NCBI GenBank assembly: GCA_024036415.1
Contig: JAMWET010001367.1
Span: forward strand, 186,001-250,000
Direction: 5' to 3'
Source of the DNA: Prochilodus magdalenae
Taxonomy: Eukaryota; Chordata; Actinopteri; Characiformes; Prochilodontidae
Length of the DNA stretch: 64,000 nucleotides
Shown: piece by piece, positions 23,721 through 35,900 of the stretch
Position numbering within the stretch: the stretch's first letter is position 1
Layout of the letters: each line of letters begins with the position of its first letter
Notes under the pieces: generated by a model
What the model was told of the DNA's origin: nothing
Database searches by the model: none
The model's input: the letters and a program-made list of their open reading frames with translations, nothing else
Made by a program: the position numbers and the translations under genes

Positions 23721-24363
23721 TTGGAATTCTGGGTGGTCAGCAGAAAGCAAGGAGGAAGGAAACGGGGAGAGAGGAGGAGAGAGAGTGAAAGAATGAGAGA
23801 GAATGTGTTCCTTAGAGAAAAGGGAGATTATCGAAAGAGGAATTAAGCATTGACCGACATATAACTGGTTTTAAGTTTTTATCTATTGAGTTATTGACAG
23901 CGTCTCGGGGCAGAACTATACAAGCAGTGAGAAACCACTGAGCAGTGAGTGACCACTCTATTACACTTTTCCAGATACACAAAGCTTGCTAGCAAACAAG
24001 CATGCAGTTGTTTGCATTAGGCTATGGAGACTACACATAGAGACATGCCTGCAATTTCAGGTACACAGAATCACAGGCATGCTAACAAGCTCTCATTATG
24101 CTAAGATATCTGCTCAGCGGCACCGGCTAAGAAATAGCCTGTGATGTACCGCTAACAGAAAACTGTAGCTATCATCAAGATGTCAACACCACAAAGCAAC
24201 TGCATGTTTCACTACAAGTAGCATAATTGGTCCTGTGTAATTGGTTCTAGTGCAGTGCAGTATGTTAAACACTGAACATAAATCATTACACATAGCATAT
24301 TTCTTAAAGGGCTTTTATTATTAATAGGTAAAAACGCATTAATAAAAAACATAATGTCATAAA
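23721..24363. other. Unassigned DNA with a purine-rich tract
   Basis: At 23745-23830 the plus strand is nearly all A and G (GAGAGAGGAGGAGAGAGAG core). The rest is unrecognised. Confidence 0.45.
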
Positions 24364-24480
24364 GATAGATAGATAGAGATAGATAGATACTTTATTGATC
24401 CCAGAGGGAAATTCAAGGCATCCAGTAGCAGATATACAAACTATACAGAAGTAACAACAGAAGCAAGATAGATTGTAAAG
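24364..24480 (-). mobile_element. LINE 3' end
   Basis: Starts with a GATA-repeat tract followed by TACTTTATTGATCCCAGAGG and GAAATTCAAGG. On the minus strand this is a LINE tail: ...TCAATAAAGTATC then CTAT repeats, including an AATAAA signal. This tail is widespread in fish LINEs of the L2/CR1 group; I do not assign the family further. Only the last 100 or so bases remain, as expected of 5'-truncated insertions. Confidence 0.75.
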
Positions 24481-24619
24481 GGGTGATATCTTGTCAGCTA
24501 CTTGTTACTTTGCAGATAGTATACATATTGCTGCTGTTTATAAGTTTATATGTTTTTTTAGGTCAACATTTTTGATAGCCCGCATCCCTGATATACATAA
24601 TATACATATATAATATATA
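24481..24619. other. Unassigned A+T-rich spacer
   Basis: Short spacer, nothing recognised. Confidence 0.4.
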
Positions 24620-25051
24620 CAGCTCTGGAAATAAATAAGAGACCACTCCAGTTTATTCTAAAATCAGCATGTACAGCAGGTTCTTAGTGGGAACATAAGG
24701 TTCAGTTTGAGGGCAAAAACCACTCTCTACTGGCTGTGATGGGCACCACCTTATTTGAATGTCGCTTAACCACCATAAGATGACCTCAAGTGACCTACAG
24801 AAAGACTGGCGAGTGGTGGCTGGGGTGAAATGCACAGCGAGCATGGTTCAAAACAGGCTTCTGGAGGCATCATTAGTGATTTTCTAAATAAACAGATCTA
24901 ATACAATATCTGGTCTGGAAGTTGGGAGACATGTTTCCTAGTAGTGCATAGAATAAATCAAAACTGCTCATTTTGGTCAAACACAAACCCATAACCTGTA
25001 AAAATACAGAAACTGATCATTTTGAGGTGGTCTTAAATTTTTCCAGAGCAG
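24620..25051 (+). mobile_element. Deleted Tc1-like element, family S, copy 1
   Basis: 432 bp between CAGCTCTGGAAATAAATAAG and the inverse AAATTTTTCCAGAGCAG, flanked by TA on both sides. The plus strand carries a decayed transposase stretch, LNHHKMTSSDLQKDWRVVAG then VKCTASMVQNRLLEASL, the second DNA-binding region of a Tc1-like enzyme. There is no DDE domain. The second copy is at 53761-54292. Confidence 0.9.
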
Positions 25052-25329
25052 TAAATGTGTTTTGCATAATAATGCGAACATAGTCATATTGTCCACCACT
25101 AATTTTCGGCCCTTTTGTGAGAAACTGATGAAATAAAATTGGTCCAAACTGAAGCAGAACGGATTCGCCTATAGATGTGGAATTGCTCTGTAATTCGCAT
25201 AATGCCACAGTCAAATTACAGCCCTACAACTCTCGCCAAAGGCACATATATGTACATACATGTAATCATCCTTACATTCAACTGCACAACTGTGAACCGC
25301 AATCACATACATGTATCCCGTGGAGTTGC
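25052..25329. other. Unassigned DNA
   Basis: Nothing recognised. Confidence 0.4.
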
Positions 25330-25790
25330 TCATTCACGACAAACAGGGGAAACCGCGAACACCTGAGATTATCCAGCCGGCCCGACCACAGAGCAGTTCA
25401 TTTGCTCCATTCTGCCTTCTCAGCACTTAGAATTAAGATGCCTCATCAATTCCACCGCTTGCATATTTACAGCGAGTAATTAAGAACAAGCACATTGGCC
25501 TGGCTCAGGATGAAGAAATTGTTACCGACACTGGACCAGTTTTAAAAACTGCCTGAGGATATCTTGGCTAGAGCTGCTTTTTTTGGGTTGAGAGAACATG
25601 GTCTTTATGGCTGATCTGAGAGCAGTTATTCCACCTGCTGTTACCGTTATTAAAGGAATATTTGCTCAGATATGCTATTCTAGCTAATAACAAATGAAAG
25701 CAAGTTGGGGCTAATTAGCATTATGCAAATGCTACTGTGCGAGCTGGTCTCAGTTTCCATTTGTTCACTGTTAGCCAGGAGCGTGTACAT
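25330..25790. promoter_or_regulatory. Repeat-poor block with POU/homeodomain-like motifs
   Basis: No repeat recognised. At 25711-25730 the sequence CTAATTAGCATTATGCAAAT joins a homeodomain core (TAATTA) to an exact octamer (ATGCAAAT at 25723-25730). GAGTAATTAAG lies at about 25475. Closely spaced homeodomain and POU sites are typical of vertebrate developmental enhancers, but motif matches alone are weak evidence. Confidence 0.3.
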
Positions 25791-27056
25791 GCACTCTTAA
25801 GATTAGGCTCAGCAAAAGAGGTCCTAGATTGTAGTTGAAAAGTGCAGAACCGCTGCTAGTTCACTCAAAACGTTACTTACCCCAACCCTCACTTTACCCT
25901 TAGGGCTCCACTTACACTGGCAATCTCATTTGCTTTATATGGATTCCAAAGCTGTGCAAACTATAAAACCCTGCATGCAACACACGCGGGATCTGAATTC
26001 GATCCAAGTGTTTACAAAGTGTTACTGACACACTGCTAAACCCAAGACCTTTACAAGCATGATTTAACCATTTAAAGTCCCAGTTATCACCGACAGTAAC
26101 TGAAGCATGGTGTAATTGGATATTAATGGAGTGAAGAAATTCCACCCAAAGTGTGGACCGAAACTTCTGAAGACGAAATCTGGACTTGTATGTGGAAGTG
26201 GAGATATTTTATTATGGTTTGAAATACGAACGAAGTATGTTGAGAAACAGATGGACTACAGCCTGCAATTGTTCTACTACAAGACACTGGCTAGATTCCC
26301 ACTAACTGTAACTTCAGTAATTATGTAACTGATGGATTTGGTCATCATAGTCTTTAAAGATGCACTCATTGTGGAAACTCAATCGTAATACTCAAAGTAA
26401 ATGACTAGCTGTACAGCCTTCTGGTTATGCATTAAGTAATGCAGTTACATTTAATTAGTATTGCAAACAATGGTAGATGTCACCCCTGACTAAGGCTCAG
26501 CCAAAGGTTAGATAGGAAAACTCAGTTACTACTACTGCAGCGCATAAACTGGGAAGTAACCACAACAGCTTCTGTCTTCCGCTCTCTCTGAACGCCTCCA
26601 GCCTCCCGCATCACACAATGATGTGCCACTCCTGCTGTTCTCTCTTGTTCAGCACATGCAGAACACAGCTGCAATGCTTTGCCTTGTGCATGTGTGTCGC
26701 CTGGTTTCATCTTTTGCTCCAAATCACTCCTCTGCCTTGGTGCCCGATGGCGGCCCATGTGCAGGGATTTTGTACAGACTTTCAGAAATAGATAGTGAAG
26801 CCATACTGCACAGCTGAACCTGCAGGCAAAGCGCGGCGCCCATCAGCGACCCATCACACCAACCCTCACGGGTGCTTCAGACTTTTAAAAATAAAGGTTC
26901 CTAAATGGTTCTTGCTTGCAGAAATGATTTAAAGAAAGGAATCTTTATATGACATGAAGTTTCTCTTAACTGTAGAAAACTTTGTTTGATCATTTACACA
27001 TTTCACTTGTGCTAACAGACGATCAGCAGCACAAAGCAGGATTACCTCTCGACAGA
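25791..27056. other. Unassigned DNA; short repeat fragment at about 26885
   Basis: At 26884-26915 AAAAATAAAGGTTCCTAAAT with a following GGTTCTT matches the start of the repeat at 38022. Otherwise nothing recognised. A 78-codon minus-strand frame at 26522-26758 has no family resemblance. Confidence 0.4.
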
Positions 27057-27524
27057 CACTGATCATCCAAAGAATAGTTGCACCCAGAAGGAAGTGTCAG
27101 ATTGAAAGGCAATTGGGAAGGAAGATAAACGTTACCAGAAACAATAAAAGATGATGAATGAAGACTGATATGGGTAATATTTATTGAGCTATGCATACAG
27201 AAGTAGTGTCTCTCAGTATGCCCTCAAGCTGCCATGTTTAGTAATGCAACATGCCAGACGTCTTAGCATGGAGATTCCTATTGGTGTGCTGTGATGATCC
27301 ATCCCATGCAGCTTGACTCTTCTCACACAGTTCCTGCAGATTTGCAGTAGGGGTGGAGGTGGAGTGACACCAGACCTTCTGAAAATGAGACATGTGACAA
27401 CAAACTGCTCACCTTGGTGCTGACCACTGTGCATCCACCAAGACTAAAGTGAGACTTGTCACTGAGGATGACCTTCTGCAATTGTGATTCCTTCTGGGTG
27501 CAACTATTATTTTGAAAATGAGAG
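27057..27524 (-). mobile_element. Tc1-like element, family X, copy B
   Basis: 468 bp bounded by CCAAAGAATAGTTGCACCC and the inverse GGGTGCAACTATTATTTTG, then TA at 27525. Read on the minus strand it carries the C-terminal half of the transposase remnant: a 73-codon frame at 27213-27434 containing QICRNCVRRVKLHGMD and MLRRLACCITKHGSL. Shorter than copy D because the N-terminal region is missing. Confidence 0.82.
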
Positions 27525-28796
27525 TATTATTTAAAGCTAAAATGGGGTTTATGGGTTTTTACTGGAGACATGTTGACTACAAGGGACTTTAAGAATGCAG
27601 GCCAACCTGACTTTAAAACTGGATTCTGGAAACCGTGTTTATATTAATCAAATCAGATAAATATTTTCTTGACTGGTGGAAAGGTTTTCATGTCTAATCA
27701 GGAAAAGCGCTAAGCAAAGACTGCTGCCCTTTATGGATGAGCTAGTGCTAAAGCTAACATTAACACTAAAGCTAGTCTGAGCAAGATTAGATGAAGCTTT
27801 TAAGCTAAGATTAATTTTATTTATCCTCAGGTACTGTCTTAATATTCACATAAATGTTTCTCAGCAACACATTTTCACATCTAACCATTCCGACAAATTT
27901 GCTGCCAGTTTTTTTTTCTGAGGAGCTTTTCATTGGCAGTGGTTTGTAGGGACCCAAAAGTGGTGCTATAGCATCCAAAGAACATTTTTTCTTTTTAAGT
28001 ATACAGAACTCCAGCAGTCATCCTTTCTCTTTGTACACCAGACAAGTGACAAGAAAATGGTGGACAAGCTGTTCCTCCCGTTATTCGGGAATAGAGACAC
28101 ATACTTTCAGTGTCACACTGGGCTAATGGACCTGTTCTGGTGTCTGACCGATATGTGCTCTGGTGCAGAGGCAGGTGAGGGTTATGAAACTACGCTCTAT
28201 AGGAGTACAGACATATGTAGTTTGTTTAATGGATAATTTAGGCAAAGGAATTGGAAACAGACACATTCATGGTGCTGATTGAAGATGGGTCACTATGTTG
28301 ATAGTATTGTGACTTAAGGGTAATACTGAGCGCCATCAATCCATCCATCCATCCATCCAGTCAGTGGTGGTCTAAATAGTAGTCTGGATAAGGGAGCATA
28401 TGGGCTGCGTGCCTAAGTTGAGACCTGCATAGATATACACAGTGAAACACCTACATTTGTTCAGCTGCATTTGTTATGCACATATAAGGCAGCAAAGAAA
28501 TGTGTAAAATGGTAAATAATATCCAGTATGGTATTAAGGAATATAGTACATTTCACACAGCAGTGGCTTACAAACCGCTTCAATTGATGCACCAGTTAAA
28601 ACTCTATGTAAGCTACTAGTTGTCAAAATCTTTATATCTGCATAACACACATAATAGCTAATGCACCATATAAACATTAATATAATCCTCCTTTTAGCTG
28701 AATAAAATCAACATTAATAAGTAATAAAGTGTGGGAAATTCAGGGAGAGAATATTGGATAGAACTATTTTCACAACAGGTATATCTATACGCTGCT
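27525..28796. other. Unassigned DNA with (ATCC)n at 28337-28359
   Basis: A short ATCC tetranucleotide array lies at 28337-28359. No gene or other repeat recognised. Confidence 0.45.
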
Positions 28797-29272
28797 CACT
28801 AACACTTGACAGTGTTGACTAGCTAACAAAGTAATGGATTAGTTAACATGGAGTAATATATCGTCACTGCCCAATGAAAAACACGTATCTTCACTTTTGT
28901 CCAATTTTACTTTCATGCATCATGATGAATGAACCAACAGAACTGGCCCAAAACTGGTTCCATTTATTTACATTAAAGTTAAATGAGACTTTTGCCCTCT
29001 CCTGTAAAGTTGGAGATATTTTGGAGAGACATGTTTTTCTTTGGACAGCGACAATATTAACAATGGATACAATGCTTAACTGGTCTTAAGTAAACATATC
29101 AATATCTTGTTAAGTAAACATGTAACATCTACAGGTTTACATGTTAAGTAAACATCTAACCGTGGTTACATGTATGTGTAACATTAGTTAACCATTATAA
29201 AAGTGTTACTCCATGTTAACTAATGCATCACTTCATGTTAGTTAGTCAACACTTAATGTAAAGTGTCACCCA
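28797..29272. mobile_element. Palindromic MITE P1, copy 2, interrupted
   Basis: The left arm (TTGACAGTGTTGACTAGCTA, then GGATTAGTTAACATGGAGTA) is the inverse of the right arm (TACTCCATGTTAACTAATGC, then TAGTTAGTCAACACTTAATG, ending TAAAGTGTCACCC). Arms are about 60 bp and have no coding capacity. A second MITE (28858-29057) is inserted at the inner edge of the left arm. Confidence 0.75.
28858..29057. mobile_element. MITE P2, copy 1, nested in P1
   Basis: Left end ATATCGTCACTGCCCAATGA and right end TCTTTGGACAGCGACAATAT are inverted. Shared ends occur at 45246-45500 and 42036-42217. About 200 bp, non-coding. Its position inside P1 shows that it inserted later. Confidence 0.75.
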
Positions 29273-29766
29273 CTATTCAGTTCTGTCTTAACTGTTTTAC
29301 ACAAAACAAATATCTGAAATTGACTTCAGTTGTTAAATATGGAACTTTATGGAAAGTGAAGTGACAACCCAGAATAATAATCCACTGCTAATCTACAAAA
29401 GCAGGTTTTCTTAAAATAGCTGAAATGTTTTACTAGTACATGTACTTAAGATCTGAAACATCCACAGGTGTTTCTGTTTATCCTTTCACTGTGATAAGGA
29501 TGTGAAACCTTTGCAAAGAAGTGGCTAGTGCTCTCAGAAGAATTAACTGACCAGTACAGGCCATCACTAAATGTGATTGGGATTACTTCCTGCCAACTTC
29601 TGAAAGGTTGGATTTTGGAGGTGTAAAAAACCTTTTCTGTGCAGATTTGGAATAGGAGCTGTAATAGCTGTAATAAAAGCTGTAATTTTCACTGTTCATC
29701 ATTTATTTTCTAGGGTCGACTGAAATAAATTTATATGCTTTCATTTTATCACGGGACGATTTTTAC

Positions 29767-29769
<3 letters not shown>
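29273..29769. other. Unassigned DNA
   Basis: Nothing recognised. Confidence 0.4.

Positions 29770-29844
<75 letters not shown>
29770..29844. repeat. Long (AT)n microsatellite
   Basis: About 75 bases of alternating AT. Confidence 0.98.
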
Positions 29845-29847
<3 letters not shown>

Positions 29848-30235
29848 GTATTCACCCCATGTCTAAAACACTGTTAGAGTTCCTTTAAAGGCCTGCCTCC
29901 TCAATGTGCTCTGATTGGTAAGTCTGCATGCTCTGTTCTGACTGTTCAACAGTCTATGTAGCATAACTTTACAAGTTTAACCCCCACCCCGCTGTGACTA
30001 TGCTTACAATGGTGTCGTTTTGCCGTATTAGTTTGAGACAGAGTCCGATCCTGCAGGTCCGGTAGTGCAAGCTGTAAAAGACCTGACACCATCGCAAGAT
30101 AGGACATTTCAGAGTAATCAGTTTTTACTGCTTCAGCTTTCTGTTTGTTGTGTGAGGATGTGCCGAGCTTACTGGTAGGCAGGCAATAAAGATGGTGTTA
30201 CAAGATGACATCACCATCTTGAGAAGAAGGGTTGG
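29845..30235 (+). repeat. Interspersed repeat R1, copy 2
   Basis: Similar in order and orientation to 8286-8610, sharing GCCTGCCTCC, CTCTGATTGG, AGTTTTTACTG, GTAGGCAGGCAATAA and a final ATGACATCACC. The family is not identified. Confidence 0.5.
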
Positions 30236-32229
30236 AATTTCAAGAAGGCACTTTAAGAAGCTGAGAATAGAATTTCTTATTCTGGTGTATACTTCAGACT
30301 TTGGTTTACATGCGCAATTAGCCATTAGTAAATAGCACACTAAAGAAAAGCGTAATAGGGTTACTTTAGTGGGCGGAACAGCTCGACTAAAACACTGTGA
30401 GGCACTTGCAAGTGTACAGTGTGGTTTACATGAATACACTTTTTCTATCATGGCTGAGGTGCAAAGATCTTGGTTCAGGAAAGGTCTTAGCTTTGAGTAA
30501 AAAACAGCTGCACCTTTGTAGCATATAATTCCCAGCGTAGACCGTGCAACCTCAACTGAGCTTCCCACCATGTCACTCTCTGAAAGAGACCTTCCATCTC
30601 CATCAAACGATGGCTTTAATGAGCAGAATTATTTAGCACAGAGAGGGGGAAAAAGACGACTTTACTTTTAACCACCTGTCATGTTGTGCCCAAAAATAGC
30701 AGTCAGGGACCAATTAGCGAACATCCAAAGCTCAAAGATATGAAAGAAAGCTTCTGTTGTAAATGAGGACATTAGAGAAGCTCTCACATGTTCTCACGCC
30801 GTTCTCTGTTTTTGTCTTCTTCGTCTTAGTCTTTGTTTCTGCTGCTGCTTGACTTTGTATTCCGTCTGACTAATTTAAAGCTGCTCCATACGTCTTCAGT
30901 CATCCATCGTTTATGTCAGAAGTGAGTGTCAATGTCTGCATGCAAATCTATTGACGAGCTCCATGTTGGAATGCTGCAGTTAAGGCCTCATCCAATATTT
31001 GACTTGCTGCAAGTGATTGAAAGTCCTGCACTGGCTCTGTGTCAATGGACTGGAAATTGGGGGGTTTCCCCCTGGGTTTTTATCAAGGTAATGCATCTTT
31101 TGAGCTCCTGCCATGCTCATCAATACAGATAATATCTTCTTGAGCATCTGCGCTGGCTATTAGAATGAGCACCTACTCAGATTAAAGTTCCCTCTCATCC
31201 TGGCATCCTTAAGTAATACGCAATCACTGATCTACAGCTGCCCTTCCTTGAGATGCAGTGGTTGCGGTGGTCTTCCAACATCCAAAAGAGGAAGAAACAG
31301 AGAATGGAGATATCAGCCAGCGCATGGTACCTAAATGGCTATTGGGTTGAATGTCCAGTTCCAGCATTGTCCACTTCTAATTCAACTAATTCATTTGTTC
31401 TTTACAGTTCTCCTCCTGCACACACCTCATTTACAAAAACAGTTCTTTAAAGTCTTGAGCCTGGGGACGAGCAGGCCATGGCCAAGCTGGATCAGGACAT
31501 AGAGATAAAGAAACCGCTCGCTGAAATGTTCTAGAGGGAACCACAAGTGTTTCTTCAATGGCATAGAATCTACAATAGGCCCGTACAGATGCAGAATCTC
31601 TTTATGAGGAGGCATATCATAAGCATCACAATGCTCATCTAATGATCTATATTATGGGATCCTTCAGGTCCAAAGGCTATTTCATTCAGCATTCCTCCTA
31701 TTCTCTCTTTCCTGCGACTCTGGTCATCACAGTCTCTGCTATGATGGCAAATTTCTCTCTCCTGTGAAATCCATCCGATGGCCCGGGTGACAGAAGCCAT
31801 CTCGGCCGGTGTGGCTGAAAAGTGTCCTCTCTGAGGCAGCTTTCTCATTATCCTGAACCAGCCTGACTAAAACAGAAGGTCAAGACTCAGCAGAACTGAG
31901 GGTTGCCTCCTGGCTTATGATTCCATTTAGATGCAATTTTCAGCTCCTTCCCTCCACATTACTGTGCGCACGTAGGCTTTCTGAAACATTCTGTCTACAT
32001 TCCACCTTCTTCCACTCCCAACCGTCCCAAGCCTGGAACAGAGGAAGTAGGAGATATAACTCGCCTGTAGGAGCATCAGAAGATTAAGATGCTTGGGTGG
32101 GGGAGAGTGGATTTAGATCGGATAGTGAATTTTGACATTTGCGGAATGGTGACTGCTCTGAAATAATCCACAGAGAGAGTCAAGGGCGGCGAGATGTGCC
32201 TTTATAAAGTACAGTGCCTGAAATAAACT
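30236..32229. other. Unassigned DNA; repeat-poor block at 31460-31870
   Basis: A 148-codon minus-strand frame (30125-30571) overlaps R1 and has no family resemblance, so I do not call it. From 31460 to 31870 no repeat is recognised and composition is mixed. A 69-codon minus-strand frame (31639-31848) there is polar but unrecognised. An octamer lies at 30940-30947. Confidence 0.35.
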
Positions 32230-32515
32230 TTCTGTATTACCTTTCTCTGTGTGTGACTCAGAATGGCAGCATGTCATCTTCACTGATGAGTTCTGCTTTT
32301 CTCTTGGCGCAGACAACAACAAATCCTTGTATGGAGACACTGGTCAGCACCAAGATCAGCGATTTGTTGTCATGTAACACACGTACAGTGTAGCTCAGTA
32401 AATATTGCCCATATCATCCAAAATTTATAATTTATTGTAATGTCCATCTTCCTTTCCAATACTATTGCAATCAGAGACTTCCATCTGAGTGCAACTATTC
32501 TTTTGATGATGAGTC
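32230..32515 (+). mobile_element. Tc1-like element, family X, copy C (truncated)
   Basis: Contains the catalytic-domain piece reading FTDEFCFSLGADNN, which includes the first DDE aspartate region, then the family X body (AATATTGCCCATATCATCC) and the right end GTGCAACTATTCTTTTGATG ending at GAGTC, followed by TA. The left end is missing. Confidence 0.7.
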
Positions 32516-32579
32516 TATTTAATCGTTATTGAAATATTATGAGAAATACAACTAACAATACATTACTTATCCAACTATT
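32516..32579. other. Spacer
   Basis: Short A+T-rich spacer between two Tc1-like elements. Confidence 0.4.
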
Positions 32580-33786
32580 ACCTCAAATCTTTAGATTCAT
32601 TCACTTACCCATCCAAATCATTGAACTCAGATGTTCCAGTCACCTCCATGGCCACAGGTGTATAAAACCAAGCACCTGGGCATGCAGACTGTTTCTACAC
32701 ACATTAGTGACAGAATGGGTCGGGAATTTCAGCGTGGTACCGTGATAGGATGCCACCTGTGCAACAAGTCTAGTCGTGGAATATCCCCCCTACTAAATAT
32801 TCCAGTCAACTGTCAGTAGTATTACAACAAAGGGGAAACTACTGAGAATGTCAGCAACTCAGGCATGAAGTGGTAGGCTATGTAAAAAAACTTAAAGGGA
32901 GGACTGTGGATGCTGAGGCGCAGAGGTTGCTAAGTTTTTGCAGAGTCGATTGCTATAGACTTTCAAACTTCATGTGGCCTTCAGATTAGCTCAAGAACAG
33001 TGTGTAGAGAGCTTCATGGAATGGGTTTCCATGGCTGAGCATCTGCATCCTAGCCTTGCAACACCAAGATCAATAAAAATGCAGTGGTATCAAGCACATC
33101 AACACTGGACTCTACAGCAGTAGAGACATGTCTTCTGGAGTGACGAATTACACTTTTCATCTGGCAATCTAATAGACGAGTCTTGATTTGGCAGTTGCCA
33201 GGAGAATGGTACTTGTCTACTTGACTGTACTTGAATGCATTGGGCCTAGGGTAAGGTTTGGTGGAGGCGGGATTATGGTGTGGGGTTTCTTTTCAGGAGT
33301 TGGGCTTGGCACCTTAGTTCCAGTGGAAGGATATGTTAATGTTTCAGCAGACCTAGAGATTTTAGACAATTTCATGCTCCCAACTTTGTGGGAACAGTTT
33401 GGGGATGGCCCCTTCCTGTTCCAGCAGCCACTAGTGCACAAAGCAAGGTCCATAAAGACATGGATGAGCAAGTGTGGAAGAACTTGACTGGTCTGCATGT
33501 GGAAGTGTCCTGACCACAACCCAATAGAACACTTTTGGGTTGAATTAGAGTGGAGACTGCGAGCCAGGCCTTCTCATAAGACATCAGTGTCTGACCTCAC
33601 AAATGTGATTCTGGAAGAATGGTCAGAAAAGCCTATACACACACATTTCTAAAACTTGTGGAAAGGCTGTTATAGCTGCAAAGGGTGGGCCAACATCATA
33701 TTAAACCCTATGGGTTAAGAAGGGAATGTCACTCAAGGTCATGTGCGTGTGAAGGCAGACGAGCAAATACTTTTGGCAATATAGTG
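32580..33786 (+). mobile_element. Nearly full-length decayed Tc1-like element, family R
   Basis: About 1.2 kb, the usual length of a Tc1 element. The right end CAAATACTTTTGGCAATATA with a terminal GTG is intact and followed by TA. The left inverted end is eroded (matching from about ATTCATTCACTTACCCATCC). The body carries most of the transposase in plus-strand order, with several frameshifts and stops. It is the most complete transposon in the window. Confidence 0.9.
32720..33655 (+). pseudogene. Tc1-like transposase pseudogene (family R)
   Basis: Ordered pieces are visible. The N-terminal region, MGREFQRGTVIGCHLCNKSS, is the first helix-turn-helix area. WSDELHFSSG near 33145 holds the first catalytic Asp. 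A 99-codon frame (33188-33487) has GGGGIMVWGFFSG and WEQFGDGPFLFQQ. PDHNPIEHFWVELE near 33510 has the third acidic residue of the DDE/DDD triad. Several stops (for instance just before 33188) and frameshifts break it, and the segment with the second catalytic Asp is damaged. Not functional. Confidence 0.9.
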
Positions 33787-33910
33787 TACTTTGTGACTAG
33801 CTTATCTAGAGTGTCTAGAGTATTTCAGTGTACACTGTATAAGTTGCAAGCTCTTTTAGAGTGGACGTTTACTCGGAAAGACTTTGTGCCTAAAACAATA
33901 AACAAACAAA

Positions 33911-33942
33911 CAAATAAATAAATAAATAAATAAATAAATAAC
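33911..33942. repeat. (AAAT)n microsatellite
   Basis: About eight AAAT units preceded by AAAC units; on the minus strand it encodes the low-complexity LFIYLFIYLF-type frame. Confidence 0.95.
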
Positions 33943-35900
33943 ACAATAAAGGATTTTATACAGCTACAGAAAACACAGCTGCACACAGAAAGCTCCGAAT
34001 CTTTAGTTTGATATTTTGTCCTGTAGCTAGCATGGACATTAACTCCTCTGGTGGTGCCAGTAAAAGATTCTTGCAATGGTGAAATTCTCTGTTGAATACG
34101 ATTATTACAAGTGATTCCAAACGTTTGCACACTAGTTTAAGGAAGCAGCAGACAACCTATACTGCATTTAATACAACACCATAATTTCCCTAATACACGT
34201 TCCCCCAAATTCCTCCTGACAACCAGCCCAAACCTTAACCTGTAAACCCGACTCTAACCTAAATATCTATCCCCTTTTTCCACATAAACTAAAAGCTGGA
34301 CCCTTCAGTATAGAACAACATTATAATGCCCTAGTAGTTCTCTTTTTAAGCCTGAACAAGCCAGTGGGTGGCAATTAAATCGCTGCTTATTACTATATTA
34401 TTACACAGTAGCTATAATGAATTAAGCCTTTCCAGAAGCTTTTAAGCCTTAAAATGTCAGTGGTTAGTAATTAACTGGCTGCTTAATAATATATCATTAC
34501 ATTATGTCCATAACTATTAACTGGCTGTCTGTCCATTACTATATATATATATATATGTATGATTGTTAAGGGCTTTTTACACATATTTAACAGCATTATG
34601 ATGTCCACTTACACTGACAAGAGAACACTAGCCCATCCATCAGATATCAATGTGGCAGAGAATAATACAAAAAGCCAACATCCCATCAAATAGCTGGTCA
34701 TTAAACTTGCTTTATGGCCCCTAAGTCCTCAGATCTCAGAGAAAAGCCAAGTGAGTGAACATATCAATAACTTTAAAGCGACATCCCTCGAGCAACAAGA
34801 GTGTGAAACTGGAGGCGGTGAAATTAAATAAACTGTGTTATGATCCGATAAGGAGCGAGGCTATTTGTGTATAAACATCATTGAACAGATGGGTTGTTTG
34901 TGCATATGGATCTCAAGAGAAGCCCCTAAAACGTTTGCGCTGGGCCCTCAGACCTGATGCACTGTCAGTAAAAAGTGGATTGAAAGTTCCCCAGAGCAAC
35001 AAGAAAGAAGAAGTAAAACGGATTTTTCATGGAAGGCTAAGTGTCTTTTCAGCTTTACTGCTGCAAACCTGTGATCTGTCCAAATATCTGAATGCTGGAA
35101 AACTTCTAAAAATGTCTGTTTTGGAACTAGTTGCGTGGCTGCTAAAGGTGAGGAAGATTCTCTTGGCCATATGATAGAATATAATAATGTAGTCATTTGC
35201 CAATAATGTAATAATAAGCAGAAAAATAAGATGTTGCACTTAACTTGTAATACAGTCTGGTATACAATATACTATTTTGCAGAATAATGTACTGCAGTGC
35301 TATGCAAAACAATTTTTACTGATGATGCAATACCTTAGTATGTTACTGGGGAGCTATTTCATGTTCAGGTTGACCATATGTAATAAGACACTACAAAGAC
35401 CACTGTTAGTCCTTTAGCTTAATGCTTGACTTTACAATAAAATACATCAAACTATAGTAGTTTAGCCCCACCCATGAATGCTTAAGTCATAAGGAGTGTT
35501 TCAGCCCTTGTTAAAATAAGAAAGCATACAAAGCAGACAATCAAGTCTTCTACGCACAGTCTTCCCATTTATGACTGGTCCATAATCCCACACAAGCATC
35601 CTGAGCTGATCTCGGAAAAGAACAATAAAATAGGAAAAACTTGGACACGAGCCTCTTCACATATACAATTTCTTCTCTAAACATTTACCTGCACAGTCCA
35701 CATAACCATATGCCTCTGAAAACCCAAGATAAAAATGCATGGTCTGTTAATTTTTACATTAGGATAACAATATAAATCACATGCTTGCATCGCATCAGTG
35801 AAAAACGGACCCAACTGCTGTATAATTAGCTATCCCAGGGGTCCGTGTGGTGGAGTGGCTAAGCTTGGCCAGGTGGCAAACCTGATTGTGATGGTTTCAT
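33943..35900. other. Unassigned DNA
   Basis: A+T-rich with a short (AT)n at 34540-34557. The 34330-34530 segment repeats TTAATTAACTGGCTG-like phrases and may be a diverged MITE. The 97-codon frame at 34881-35174 resembles no family I know. No gene supported. Confidence 0.35.

Noticed and set aside
30125..30571. 148-codon minus-strand frame
   Set aside because: Partly inside repeat R1, no family resemblance, no recognisable splice sites or composition shift.
35840..35890. tRNA-like A box (GTGGTGGAGTGGCTAAGC)
   Set aside because: No B box at the right distance and no second copy in the window.
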